Part shown: positions 13,876-25,139 of the stretch, one piece after another
Layout of the letters: every line of letters begins with the position of its first letter
Numbering within the stretch: the first letter of the stretch is position 1
Assembly (NCBI GenBank): GCA_038503035.1
Contig: JAVSML010024002.1
Coordinates: forward strand, 1,473,794 to 1,537,793
Length of the DNA: 64,000 bases
Origin: Crocodylus rhombifer
Taxonomy: Eukaryota; Chordata; Crocodylia; Crocodylidae
Reading direction: 5' to 3'
The notes under the pieces: generated by a model
Database searches by the model: none
Seen by the model: only the letters and a program-made list of their open reading frames with translations
What the model was told of the DNA's origin: nothing
Made by a program: the position numbers and the translations under genes

Positions 13876-16270
13876 GTACACTAACAAGAATTCAAATATC
13901 TGTGACACTTTAGCAACAGTATATCCTACCACAACCTACCTCCTCCCTAAGGGGCCATTTCAAGCTCAACCTTTTCCCTAAACAAAATCACCTTTTCATT
14001 TAGTTTTCAAAAACCTGTACAAGGAGCCTTGCCTCCTCCTTGTCCCTTAACCCATTCTGACAAGACATCTGGTTTCCTCTATCACCCCACCTGTCCCCAT
14101 TTGATAGACTTTCCTGGGCTCTCAATAGGAAACCTTCACTGCCTCCTCCCATTTTGACTATCTGTAAATAGACTTCTCTAGTTGACAAAAATCCCCTCCT
14201 GATCCCCCCAAAGCTCACTGCTCACTTATGAGGAGAGAAGAGTCTGCACCCTCTCATGCTCTGAACAAAAACTCAAAAAAGGATATAAACCTCACCTTCT
14301 TGCTTCTCTCATGATGCCCCATCTTGCAGGCATCCTTCATGTGCCCAGTTCATGCAATCAGTATACTCTAGGCTCTTCCAATCATATAGGTGTCTTAAAG
14401 GGTTAAGTTCATCCTTTTCAGCATGCACATGTCTTAAAGGCTTAAGTTCATCCTTTTCAGCACACATAATCCTGTAACCCCTATGTCGCACTTACACCAT
14501 CCGAAAAGTCTTACTTTGGCTTTATATGATACATAGACCCCTCTGCACAGAATTCATAGAAATTAGTAGGGAAAACAAGTAGCTGAATCCAGACCACTTT
14601 GCAGACCCTTTTTTAATTTTCTAAATATTAATACAATTATTAATTATAAGTATAAATCCCCATGATATGTTCCATTGTTAAAATCATTGCTTTTATGGTG
14701 ACCAGTAAATTGTGCTGGCCAGTTTAGTTTAAAAAGAAAATCCTAAGTCAATTAATAGGAAATGTTGTATACCAAATCAGTGTTCATAGAGGTAAGAAGC
14801 CAACCATCCCTGCCTGCATTTAAGTGAAATTTCTGCCCCCCCTCCTTATTTTGTTACCTAAATTGAATTGTTGCACAGATGTAGTTTTCTCAGGTGCTCA
14901 CAGGGATCAGTAGAAATCCAGACATTTTGGTCTACAGCTCAGGCACATCACTGGATTATTTATAAGAAAATAACCTTTACTCTGTTGTTCTTTCGCTCTA
15001 CCTGAAGTGTTTTTCTATGTTGTATTATTTGAAGAATAAAAGTGAAAGCCGACTTAGTTTCTGTACCCCACTGAAGCTCAGAGGAATTTTCCCAAGAAAC
15101 CAGGAATATACATTGTCAAACATTGTGCTGTCTAGTCTCACCAACATTGTGAAAACATTTTTCAGCTGTTTTGCTTGCTGGGGTATTTTTAGTGGACAAT
15201 ATACGTGCATCCCCATGAGTTCACATGTGCAGAGGTGCTCGTTTCCCATGGGTCACATAGCGCAAGCACATATTTGTGCCCCTGCTGTTTGTCTCTTGGC
15301 ATCCCCTTGCACATGCGCTCTGGCATGTGGTAAAGGGACCTGAGTAGGGTAGGGGAGGTTAGGCCCAACACTTGTGTTGGCCCCAGCAGCCTTACCTATG
15401 GTCCTGGGGGCCGCCTGGGGCAGCAGTGGTGCTGAGCTGGCCTCCCAGAGCCTGGCTCTGGCCAACTAGGCTCTGGTTTCTGGTAGTGCATGCTGCTGTC
15501 ACATGCACCATGCTGCTTTTCTGACACTGGATTTTCCCAGTGTCAAAAAAACATAATGCACTGCAAATTAGCAGCATAGCACATGGGTGCATACAGTTTG
15601 TGGTGCCTCAAATGGCTTTGAGGACCTGGAAACCATACATGCATGCTTGTGGGGACATGCCCTATGTATTCTCTTCTCTCTGAATTTGTGTACACACATA
15701 AGGTCATTGTACAACTGCTTTTCTGATCATTCACACAAATATAACCTTTTGCAGGCCCATTTGGGGCAACCTGGAAATTTGAAGCATAATCCACACTTCT
15801 TTCTCTTGCTCCTCTTCTACTCTAACACCACCCATCTTCTGTAAGAGGGGTTTGTACTGGGGAGCAACATGGGAACAAGTGGTTCTCCTTCCAAACATGG
15901 AAGCGCAACACTGCTCATGATGCAGCTGGCCCAGGATTACTGGTATGGCCTCCTGACTGCAGTGCTGGGTTTGTAGACTTTGCTTATTTTGCATCTCACA
16001 TAACTTTTCAAAACTCCTCTGAGAAAATTCCTACAGGGTTTTTACGTGTAGCAGTAGGGAGTGAGGAGTAAACTCTTTACTTGGCAGTTTCTCTGAGCAG
16101 CAAAGTCATAATGGCTTGAAGAATTCTACAACTACGAAAGGACTAAAAGGATTCCCCCCTTAACGTATTTCTTTGCCACATTCTTCTTTAACATGCCAAA
16201 GAATTAAAGTACTCAAGGAATAACATTGATGAGAAATAACTGTTGAAATGCATCTTTTTCTCCAACACAG
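13876..16270 (+). other. SEMA3A: SEMA3A intron (2.4 kb)
   Basis: Last intron within the coding region, from GTACAC to an AACACAG acceptor. It contains a 39-bp tandem duplication (14391-14468). Around 15187-15680 there is a more GC-rich patch with CATGTGC/GTGCATCC motifs that may be a transposon remnant I cannot name. No gene is seen. Confidence 0.85.
14391..14468. repeat. 39-bp tandem duplication
   Basis: Two adjacent copies, starting TGTCTTAAAG at 14391 and 14430, both containing TTAAGTTCATCCTTTTCAGC. They differ at only a few bases, so the duplication is fairly recent. Confidence 0.85.
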
Positions 16271-16726
16271 ATAAAAGTGGATGATCGTTTGATCAGGACT
16301 GATCAGGGCCTTCTGCTACGGACCCTTCAGCGGAAAGACTCTGGCACTTACTTTTGTCATGCGGTGGAGCATGGCTTCATGCAAACTCTGCTCAAAGTGA
16401 CCCTGGAGGTAATTGATTCTGAACACTTGGAAGAGCTGCTTCATAAAGAAGAAGATGGTGAGAGCTCCAAGCCTAAGGAGGCATCCAACAGCATGACCCC
16501 TAGTCAAAAAGTTTGGTATAGAGACTTTATGCAGTTAATTAACCACCCCAACCTCAATACAATGGATGAGTTCTGTGAACAGGTTTGGAAAAGGGACCGC
16601 AAACAACGTCGGCAAAGACCAGCCAATGCCCAGGTGAATACTAATAAGTGGAAGCACCTACAAGAAAATAAGAAAGGTAGAAACAGGAGGACCCACGAAT
16701 TTGAGAGGGCACCACGGAGTGTCTGA
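16271..16726 (+). CDS. SEMA3A: Semaphorin-3A, last coding exon (Ig domain end, dimer Cys, basic tail, stop)
   Basis: A 456-nt coding part, phase 0, encoding 151 residues and a TGA stop. It starts IKVDDRLIRTDQGLLLRTLQ. It contains the Ig signature DSGTYFCHAVEHGF with the second Ig cysteine, then LLKVTLEVIDSEHLEELLHK and an acidic linker. MTPSQKVWYRDFMQLINHP is followed by NTMDEFCEQVWKRD, whose cysteine is the interchain disulfide of the SEMA3A dimer. The basic tail holds RDRKQRRQRP and GRNRRTHEFERAPRSV, carrying the C-terminal convertase site needed for high-affinity neuropilin-1 binding. The RSV end is typical of SEMA3A. The four exons give 274 residues, matching the C-terminal third of a protein of about 771 residues. 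Nothing is truncated or shifted. Confidence 0.97.
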   Translation: MKVDDRLIRTDQGLLLRTLQRKDSGTYFCHAVEHGFMQTLLKVTLEVIDSEHLEELLHKEEDGESSKPKEASNSMTPSQKVWYRDFMQLINHPNLNTMDEFCEQVWKRDRKQRRQRPANAQVNTNKWKHLQENKKGRNRRTHEFERAPRSV

Positions 16727-18024
16727 GCTACATTACCTCTAGGAACCTCATCCAAGTAGAAACTTGTGTAGACACATAACTGGAAAAAATGCAATATACA
16801 TGAACTTTTTCATGGCATTATGTGGATGTTTACAAGGGTGGGAAGCTCAAACAATTTCCACCAGGTTTAATTAAAGTAACCTTCCTAGCAACTCCTTGCC
16901 CATTCCTTCCACCAGTATCCAGCTTACTAGAGTTTTATGGATGAAAAAACACCCTGGACCTACCTTTATTGCTCAAAGAGTTCTTCGAGGGAAAGACAAA
17001 TGTTGCTTTCTCTTTTGCCCAAGATATAAAAATGTCATATATTTCATGCTGCCATTAAAAAGGAAAGAAGCCCACCTTTCATCAGAGGTACCACCTTTCC
17101 TGAACCTAACTATAAAACTGCATGGACTTGTTAAGCTGATGAACATCCTAACATGTGATTGGACACAAGGATTTTGCTTTGTTTGGTCTACCAGTTCTCC
17201 TGCTTATATGTACTGGAAGAGTTTAAAAAAAGACTGAAGGAGATTGTCTGTGAAAATCTGAACAGCATAAGCCATCCGTCATCCAGAGAAACAAAAGAAA
17301 AAAGTTGGAGTACACTGGCCTACTACTGATGACTTCTTTCAGCTTTGATCTAAAGATGTATTTTATTAAAATGATAATTTAAATATACCATGGCAAATAT
17401 GCAGCAAACATTAGCTCTTTTCTAAAATAGATTAGATTTTTTCTCTTAGAAATATTGTACTTTCTAATTATTGGTTTAAAAGGAAAAAAAAACCCTTCCA
17501 ATTATGAGCTGCTTTATTCTTTTGTTTGAAATTTTTTTCAAGGCAGTAAGTCACACTGCAGTTAACCCACTCTCCTTTAACCCAAGGTTCTATATGACAA
17601 GTAACTTCTAAGCAGTTGTAAAACTAAGCTATTTTAACACAAAAGTCTCTGTATGGCATGGAAGTCTTTTGCATTTTTTAATTCTTTTTTAAATGTCTAT
17701 GTGAAAGATCAACTTGTACAATATCTTGATAGCAAGCAAAATAGATGGAACCAATGAAGAACAAAGGATTTGATTTAAGTTATATATATTTTTATTTCAA
17801 AAACATTAAAAAAAACCTTCCCTTTTAATAATTACACAATTGCTTTGCTGGTTCATGAAAATGTGTTAATGAAGGTGGCTAGATACTGTGTCTCATAGAC
17901 AGCTGTTATTCAGTAAGAAAAAAACTCCTATTTGATTTAGTAGTTTTGCTCCTAACTCAATAGTAGGATAATGTCTATAATTCTTAGTCTCCATTTTTTT
18001 TGTGAGCTAAGTTTTTTAAACAAA

Positions 18025-18540
18025 CACAGCACAACCCTGCTTACATGGTATGCGAGGGGTGCAGACAGAAGTGCAGCTCCCAGCTGTAATGCAGAACATG
18101 TTCTGCAAAGCGTTCTGAGTTACAGCATTACCCCAGACCAGACAGAAGTTCATTGTTGGTTCCAAGGGGGAGGGGAATCTAGCTTTGGGCTGGGAGCCTA
18201 CAGCCAAGTTTCCATAGCAATGGCCATTGCTCTCTGCTGGTACTTCCTGTTTTCAGAATGGGAAGGGGGGGCAAAGCTGAAATGTGGGGTGTGTGAATTG
18301 AAGCCGCCCCCACGTCGGAGGGCTCCCATACCCACTTTTCACCTCCGGGGGGGGGGGCTGACCCTCCCCCCCCCGACTGATCTTCCTCTGCTCCCTTTCC
18401 CCACTCCCATTCTGAAAATAGTGACAGGCTGGGAGTTCTGCAGACACAAGTTACAAAAGAAACTACATTTTGAAATGTCTTTATCTGATACCTCATGCAA
18501 CCAGGGGTCAGATTTTCACCCAATCAGTCATTTTTGAAGC
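18025..18540. mobile_element. GC-rich foldback insert
   Basis: A GC-rich block in AT-rich surroundings. TTTTCAGAATGGGA (18250-18263) is the exact reverse complement of TCCCATTCTGAAAA (18406-18419). Between them a run of 11 G faces a run of 9 C, so the middle can fold into a long hairpin. A related TTTTTTCAGAATGGGAAG sequence recurs at about 55149. It is probably a non-autonomous DNA transposon; superfamily unknown. Confidence 0.45.
18090..18107. other. Perfect 18-bp palindrome
   Basis: TGCAGAACATGTTCTGCA reads the same on both strands. Its centre GAACATGTTC fits the p53-family half-site RRRCWWGYYY. It sits inside the GC-rich insert. Confidence 0.8.
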
Positions 18541-18845
18541 TGCCTACAGCCATGCACATATGTTTGGTCATGGCCATAGATTCTTTCTGTGGCCAGATGG
18601 GGCAAAAATTGTCACTTCTTTCTGCACCCCTGGACTCTATGCTTAAGACTTAAGAGTCAATTGAACAATTTAAGCCAAAGCTCCAGCTACTAAAAATTGG
18701 AATAGCTGTATTGAACTCAAAGAAGCAAATTTATACCAGTGAGGATTTGCCCTTGGATAGGTAAATTCCATTGATGCTAAGGGATATTATTCTATATGCA
18801 GCAGGATTACAGGATAAAGCCAAGTACAGTACACTTGTACTATAT

Positions 18846-19104
18846 CAATGATGGCCAAACTGAGGCTCATGAGCTGCATGTAGCTTGCCAGCATGGTTCT
18901 TGCAGCTTTCTAGGACTTCTCCACCAAAGCCCTGCCTACTTCTTCTCAAGGCAGCTCCTGGGGACACCAGCCTGCTGCCTCAAGGAGAAGTGGGCAGGGT
19001 TTCAATGGAGCTTCTGTGGAGAAGCTCCACCTCTTCTCCCCACTCTCCAGCTTCAGTGGAGGATTGGATATGGCTCCCAGAGTGAGTAACTCTGACCACC
19101 ACTG
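18846..19104 (+). mobile_element. Short non-autonomous hAT element with 8-bp target duplication
   Basis: The left end CAATGATGGCCAAACTGAGG and right end CTGACCACCACTG are inverted relatives (consensus near CAGTGGTGGYCA). They are flanked by TACTATAT (18838-18845) and TTCTATAT (19105-19112), which match at 7 of 8 bases. An 8-bp duplication is the hAT signature. The 259-bp body has no coding capacity. Confidence 0.8.
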
Positions 19105-19983
19105 TTCTATATGAACAGCAGTTTTAAGGACAATATGGGTAATGGTTTTGGTCCACTCCAAAATAAATATTTCTTTGGTTCCCATTTCTGTCAAGGTCTA
19201 TTGTCATAGGTCTTTTGCCTCCCAGATCTCACCTTGGTATGGTTGGTGAACTACTCTTAATATAGGCTTAGCTTCAACTAGTGTCACTGGGAAGGAGTTT
19301 ACTAGAACAAACATGGAATTCTTGGTTTGCTAGAGCAGCTTTATAAAAGTGTGCCCTGTATTGTAAAGAGGTTAATAGCCAGCTGTTTTATGGTTAATCA
19401 CTATGACTTGTTGCTTTGGTGAATCGCAGTCATGTCAGCATTAGCACATTCATTACAACACATCTCAGTAAACAGCATCTCTCCCAAGGTGACCCAAGTC
19501 CTTTTATTACTCAGTAAAAACCTGTTCTTTCTAATCACTGAAGTTCCCTACCTTCATTGCAAAATATTTGTAATAAAGGGTCAAGTTCTGATAACCTCTT
19601 GTATACCAGAACTTGAGTCTGTCTGAGAGGAGTTTTGTTCATGGAGAAGTTACAAGATCAGACTCTAAAGCATCCAGTTTGGTTGCCAATTAATTTTTTG
19701 GCAAAACTGTCATTGAATAGGGCTGGCAGGATTCTGAGACCGTAATTTAGCAAAGCACATTTGTCTTTAAAACACATCCCTTAGAAAAAAGGTAGATACC
19801 TTTTTATCACATTTTGATTTCCATAGGTCTTAAGTATGTGCTTAAGTTAAGCTATGATTGTTTGCTAGACTGAATAAGGATGGACTTAAGCATATGTTCA
19901 ACTATGTGTGTAAGTGCTTTAATGTTTCAGATAGGAGGGGATTATTCATTTTTCAGCTCAGGCTGCAATGAAATGCAAACACT

Positions 19984-20174
19984 GGCCATGTCTACATGTG
20001 TGCTTTAATGCACATTAGCTTATTTAATGCGAATTAAAGTGTCACAAAAAACTATGCTCTTTCCCTAATGCACATTAAAATAAGCTAATACACATTTTCT
20101 AGTGCCTCACAATGGAGGTATTAGATTTAATGTGCATTACTTGTATCACACTAATTGTACGTGTAGATGTGCCC
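19984..20174. mobile_element. Harbinger-type MITE
   Basis: The ends GGCCATGTCTACATGTG and the reverse complement of CACGTGTAGATGTGCCC-like sequence (GGGCACATCTACACGTAC) form terminal inverted repeats. Both sides carry the trinucleotide ACT (19981-19983 and 20175-20177), a 3-bp target duplication as in PIF/Harbinger. The interior is built of TAATGCACATTA-like motifs in both orientations. Confidence 0.65.
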
Positions 20175-20447
20175 ACTTTTATCAACTACAGTTGTTAAGT
20201 CAATAGTCAGCCTAAGAGGCCTATTGCGTACCACTAAGTCATTAGAATCCTCTTTGTTAAAAAAGGGGGAAAACTTTTAAAACTAAATCCAAAGCCCATA
20301 GCATTCATGAGAAAGACTCTGATGGATGGGCTCTAATTTACCCAGTTCCCTTTTTTTGTATAGTAAGTGGTGACTTCCATCTAACACTTTTTCCTCAGCT
20401 ATCCTCCTTTTTATAGCAATGCATTGAGAACAAGATGAATTGGAGAT

Positions 20448-20486
20448 ACATATATATGTATGTATATATGTATGTATGTACGTATC
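20448..20486. repeat. TATG/TA microsatellite
   Basis: An ACATATATATGTATG run followed by TATG and TACG repeats. Confidence 0.85.
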
Positions 20487-21608
20487 TGTAAATTTTTATG
20501 AAATCTATGAAAGCAGCCGTGAAGTTTTGCCGTATCATAACATGTTTAACTGTGCTACTGAAACAATCAGGGACCCAAATTTTGACTCATGTGAGCATTC
20601 CTCATTGGCATAAATAATCCTGCTTAAAATTGGTATGGTACTGACATGAGAAAAGGCTTACAGCATCAGGCCTAAGATTAAATAGTTGATTGTTGGATTG
20701 ATATTGCTGTTGAGTTACAGTGGCACATAATACTATTTGAAATGAGCTGATTTCAAAGAACAGAAACTGTGACGAATTCACGTATAGAAGGATGCCCTGC
20801 AATATCAGTATGTCATGCTTCCCGTTTGTATTCTGTTTTAAAATATGCCATAACATTTCAAATAAAAACGCAACACTTACATAAATCCACATAAATCTCT
20901 AAACCTCTAGTTCCAAACTTTAGGTGAAACAAACTAATGGTTTTGTTTAAGCTGGAGAGAAATAAAGGATTTCACTTATAACTACAAAACTCTATTGAAA
21001 TTATTCTTCTTATTAGTCAACCCTTCATGTTTGCATGGACCACTGAAGATGGGAGTTTGTTCAATGGCTCATAATGACTGTATGGTTATGTTAAACAACA
21101 GTATCAAGCTAAGAAAATGTGCATCTTTGCAGAATCGAATGAAACCTTCATGCCCCTAGTGAAGTCACTATGTAAAAAAAAAAAAAATTAAATGCATGTG
21201 AATGCGCATTAACTGATTTTTTTTTATGTATTATTTAGTGAATATCAATGGTATGTGTTTAATAGTTCAGTTTTTGCTACCTACACATTAGCCAAAAGAG
21301 ATGTAAATATTTTTGACTAGGTAAGGAGGTACAGTGTAAAGTACTGCTATCTAGAGGTACTCCATTTCAGTGTGTTCAGCATAATACTAAAATGCAAAGT
21401 TTTGCCACACAGGTGATGAGGTGGTTTATTTGCTATTTCGGTGCCAAAGTTATGTGCCATTCTGTAAGCACATTTCTTACTGGATAGTAAATAATTCTAC
21501 TTTTGTATTTATCACTGCAATTCAGATGGGAACTAGAAAACTGGAGAGAAAAAAATGTAATGAAACTGCTGCTGTAAATTATTTCTTTTAGCATGTATTC
21601 AGTTGTTA

Positions 21609-21614
21609 AATAAA
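21609..21614 (+). terminator. SEMA3A: Candidate SEMA3A polyadenylation signal
   Basis: A canonical AATAAA in unique AT-rich sequence 4.9 kb after the stop, followed by a T-rich stretch. It is the most convincing signal downstream of the last exon. ATTAAA at 17804-17809 is the main rival. Confidence 0.4.
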
Positions 21615-21640
21615 CATTTCTTCCAAATATTTGAAGTTGG

Positions 21641-23168
21641 CTGTCTTAGCTGTTTACACGGAAAAAGTCTCTGTAACCTTAATGGAAGTATGGAGTGTAT
21701 TGCTGCCGATATAATGCTATCAATTTATATTAATTTACTTTACCGGGCTAAAAGTGTATACTTTGTTTTGAAGCAACATGCTGATTCTGCTCAGAGGGGC
21801 ATGGAATAGGGGAATAGAAGGATGTGAACCAGAAGTCCAAAAACTCATCTTCACTCTGACTTCCGGTATTGTTCGGGGGCAGTGTAGTGGTTATATGGGA
21901 CTGCTTGCAAGCCCTATTATATTAAACATTGTACCAAGGTAAAGTAATAAACAGATGCTCTTCTGAGGAGCTTGCTACCTAAATGGGCAAAACAAATGGT
22001 TTGTCTGGGAAACGGAAGTATCATTATCCCTAGTTTGTGCCCTAACTAGAGGTAAGAAGAAGAGAAACAAGAAACCAAACCCAACTCTCCTGAGTCCTAG
22101 CCATTGGTTCTGGGTCAGCCTTTCTGTTTAACATATTCTACTTTTGTTTTCCCATAAAGATGGGCTAGGTACACTTGCCCTCTTCACAGGGAAGATGTGA
22201 GGCTAGGTTAATGCTGGTAAAGACTTCCGACATTGAAAACTGGTATAAAACCCAAAGCGTGGCTGCTGGGGACACCTGCAGGTACAGCAGAGAGCACCAG
22301 TAAATCCACTTCACAGACACTTCTCCCATGGCCTCTTCAGCATTTGCACCACTCCACTGTCAGCATGAGGGAATCGGGTTAGGAGAGTAGGGTCCACTTG
22401 TCAGTCCTATTTCCTACATGTCCTCCTCATCCAAGCAACTATACACCACTCCACTGGGCACTCCTTTGAGTTGTGTTGTACAGCACAAAGATAATCCAAC
22501 TACTTAACAAAGCCTCCTGCTTTCCCCACCCCCATACACACAGAAGTACTGAGGGGGCCTTCCATATGTAGGAAGAAGAAGGAAGCAGTTGGGCCTAATT
22601 GTTAACATCCTTTGAACGATTTAACCATGGTTGCCGCTGAAGTGAAATCTCCTGTTTCCCAGACCATCCTGGGGATCTGCGGCTAAAGTATTACGTAATC
22701 CTAATGAACCTTGAAGAACATATATTCTGAAACCATGACTATAAATTTTCATAAATGTTGCCTTCATGAACATTGAAACACACACTGTTTTTCTCCTTCC
22801 AGGTCACAGTCACTGAACTTCCCAGCCACTGTCTACATGCAATTTAAGACCCCAAACCAGTTTATTACAGCTTTTTTGCAGAGTTCTAACTGGAAGGGTT
22901 ATTTTCCCCAAATGAATCTTTCATGAAGCATCATGTTTAGGGTCAGGAAGCCTAGAGGTGTAGCATACCAGCCAACCAGCTTACCATTCATAAAAAACTC
23001 TAATCAATAACTGTGTGGGATTTTTTTATAGAGAAACATGAAGCTGGGAGCACCTGTTTTGGCATTTCTTTTGTGATGAACCTTAAATTCTGAATTCATC
23101 ACAGTTCAGTGAAATGCTTAGGAAAATTTCAGTCAGGTTGTAGCTAGGCCCAAAACCCCTTAAGACAG
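21641..23168. other. Intergenic sequence, nothing recognised
   Basis: Unique-looking moderately AT-rich sequence downstream of the probable SEMA3A end. No gene, RNA or transposon that I can identify. Confidence 0.6.
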
Positions 23169-23917
23169 GGCTAGGGACAGAAGATACATATACATTGATT
23201 TAAGTGATCAGAAACCGGTTTAAACCTGTAACAGAACAGAAGTTCAGTGCACATAAATCAGTTTCAAAATGTCTAAAACTAGGTTAAGATATACCTGGCT
23301 GAATGTAGTATCAAACAACTGATTTAAGTCAAGCTGGTTTATGGAACTTCTGTCTCAGACCCCTTCCTGGTTCAAGTGAAATCACAGTCCCCCAACATCC
23401 TAGCACTTTGCAGTCCTGGGCTGGGCTGAGCTGTGCTGTCTACTCCAGAGATCAGAGCTGGCCTCACCCCTCTGCTCCCTAGCTCAATGACCCCTGCTGG
23501 GATCAGGTCAGGAAAAGGGTTAAACTTCCCTTCCCCTGAGTACAGAACTACCCTGCCCTGCTGTCTTAGTGCCTGCTGCAATTGTGGACTACAAATCCCA
23601 TAGGCACCTGGAAGCAGGAAAAGGGAGTGATGGGCAACCCTGCAGAGTCCTGCTGCTGTGAGTCTGACTACAAATCTCAGAGACTTCAGGGACATCAGGA
23701 AGGGGAAGTGAACATACAGCCCATACTGGCTATGTGTCAGTGAGCCATGCTGCAGCACCCCCTAGCTTCTGGCCTTAGCCACTAAAGGCACGTGGCTGCA
23801 TTCCCAGAATCAAAAGTGAATATCTGTTCATTTGCTTATTGGTTCAATATTTGCAGCTTAAACTAACCTGCAAAGACTGAATCAATTCAGCCTCAGACTT
23901 TTTGTTTGTACTTAGCC
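23169..23917 (+). mobile_element. GGCTAG-type inverted-repeat element, copy 2
   Basis: Ends GGCTAGGGACAGAAG and (reverse complement) GGCTAAGTACAAACA are short terminal inverted repeats. The body matches the copy at 42974-43764 almost end to end and the decayed copy at 7790-8705. At 23588-23600 it has ACTACAAATCCCA, with a close second copy at 23667-23679; both resemble the ZNF143/THAP11 binding motif. No coding potential is recognised. Confidence 0.75.
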
Positions 23918-23954
23918 AGAAAGAGCAAATTTGAGCTGGTTTCAGTTGGGTCAA

Positions 23955-24670
23955 AGTGTGGACTTCATTTTCTTGCACTATCTCTGTCACCTTTCCTGAA
24001 GATGCACCTCACGAAGGGCCCTCCACTGCTAAGTCACAGAAGGTCACCTCCCGTGCCAGGGCTGCTCATAGCACGGCAACACCAGTTCCTCAAGTCTGGC
24101 TGGAGAACAGGTACGAGGCCTTGGCAGCCCTGGAGGCTGAAGGAGAGGACGATACCAGGGAGGAGGGAACTGCTCCCCACATCCCGTGCAGGCTGAAGAA
24201 GACAAGCAGGCCAGGAGGAGAAAGCGTTGCGTGTTCGTCATTGGCAACTCCATCCTGAGAGGTATGGAGGGCCCCATCTGTCGCCAGGAACCTTCAGCAT
24301 GTGACGTCTACTGCCTACCTGGAGCAAGGATTCAGGACATGAAAGGGATGCTCCAAACCATAATCTGGCCCACCGATTATTATCCCATGGTCCTAGTCCA
24401 TGTGGGCACTAATGATGTGGCCAGGAGATGCCCTGATCACCTGATGGAGGACTACCAAGCTCTGGGGTGCGTGCTGAAGGAGATGAGTGCACAGGTGGTT
24501 TTCTCTTCTATACTGCCAGTGAGTGGATGTGGCAGACGGCATGAATCGTGCATCACAGAGACCAACTGGCGGCTACAGGAATGGTGCTTCCTTCTGCCAC
24601 TTAGCAGTGGAGGGCCCTTCGTGAGGTGCATCCTCGGGAAAGGTGCCAGAGATAGTGCAAGAAAGTGAAG
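23955..24670 (+). pseudogene. CR1 LINE ORF1 fragment (esterase domain)
   Basis: The + strand encodes a CR1 ORF1 remnant. A segment with VWLENRYEALAALEAEGE (frame of 23956) is followed, after a frameshift near 24190, by RRKRCVFVIGNSILRGMEGP and LPGARIQDMKG, then YYPMVLVHVGTNDVARR. This is the SGNH-esterase domain of CR1-type ORF1 proteins. The serine block reads GNS (24243-24251) instead of GDS; the GTND block is at 24405-24416. ORF1 binds RNA and helps retrotransposition; its esterase activity is known in zebrafish LINEs. The frame ends abruptly about 90 nt before an inverted copy of its own start. It is non-functional. Confidence 0.75.
23963..24669. repeat. 87-bp inverted repeat bounding the CR1 ORF1 piece
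   Basis: The arms at 23963-24048 and 24583-24669 are reverse complements with a few mismatches. Both spell, in their own direction, CTTGCACTATCTCTG, GATGCACCTCACGAAGGGCC and CTCCACTGCTAAGT. In frame, both encode the same ORF1 stretch (PEDAPHEGPSTAK). The enclosed 534 bp is the esterase domain. Confidence 0.85.
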
Positions 24671-25139
24671 GTTGGTCTGATAGGACCTGCCATTGATGAA
24701 CCCAAGTTGGTTCCCCCTAAGCATGCAGTCCCCAGCTGGCTCCTTGTGGATGTGTGCCAGAATAATTTTCTCAAACAGCTTGCCTAGGATTGAGGTAAGA
24801 CTAACTGGCCTATAATTTCCCTGGTCCTCCTTCTTCCCCTTTTTGAAGATGGGAACCATGTTGGCCCTCTTCCAGTCCTCCGGCACCACATCAGAGCACC
24901 ATGAGTGCTTGTAAAGCCGTGCCAGGGGTCCTGCAATGACCTTGGCCAATTCCTTTAGAACTCTAGGGTGGAGATCATCCAGACCAGCTGACTTGAATAC
25001 TTCCAGTCCCTCCAGAAGTTCCCTAACTAGTTCCTCACTAAACCTTGGCCCAGGTGTGCCTCCCCTGGGGCCCGAGTGGGGCCCAGCAGGGAGGTGACTG
25101 TTCTGGTCTCTACTTAGGAAGACGGAGGCAAAGAAATCG
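24670..25139 (-). pseudogene. CR1 ORF2 reverse-transcriptase segment, inverted
   Basis: The minus strand encodes the N-terminal RT fingers: [38 protein letters not shown] and NGRSYQTNL. Upstream lies a LGPRFSEELVRELL-like region. The protein order stops at QTNL. The next residues expected in CR1, AFYDQ, are found on the opposite strand starting at 25140. This segment is therefore the inverted 5' half of a twin-primed insertion. Confidence 0.85.

Larger units (their letters stand above)
16727..21640 (+). other. SEMA3A: Probable SEMA3A 3' UTR
   Basis: AT-rich sequence after the stop with no splice-like structure that I can recognise. The first 1.1 kb (to about 17.8 kb) looks like typical slow-evolving 3' UTR. 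Transposon-derived inserts at 18.03-18.54, 18.85-19.10 and 19.98-20.17 kb interrupt it. Unique AT-rich sequence resumes up to an AATAAA at 21609. A shorter form ending near the ATTAAA at 17804-17809 is also possible. The extent is inference; RNA evidence would decide it. Confidence 0.45.

Noticed and set aside
18090..18107. Glucocorticoid-response element
   Set aside because: The half-sites AGAACA and TGTTCT are present, but the required 3-bp spacer is missing.
17971..18537. 188-codon + frame after SEMA3A
   Set aside because: Spans the GC-rich foldback insert; peptide is proline- and glycine-rich from G/C runs. No homology recognised.
18838..19112. Protein-coding exon in the 3' region of SEMA3A
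   Set aside because: The open frames here fall in a hAT MITE with clear ends and target duplication.
23372..23758. Minus-strand 128-codon frame
   Set aside because: Lies wholly inside GGCTAG-type element copy 2, is not kept in the other copies and has no motif.
24452..24949. A single 165-codon minus-strand gene
   Set aside because: It is CR1 RT joined by chance to the inverted ORF1 arm across the rearrangement junction.
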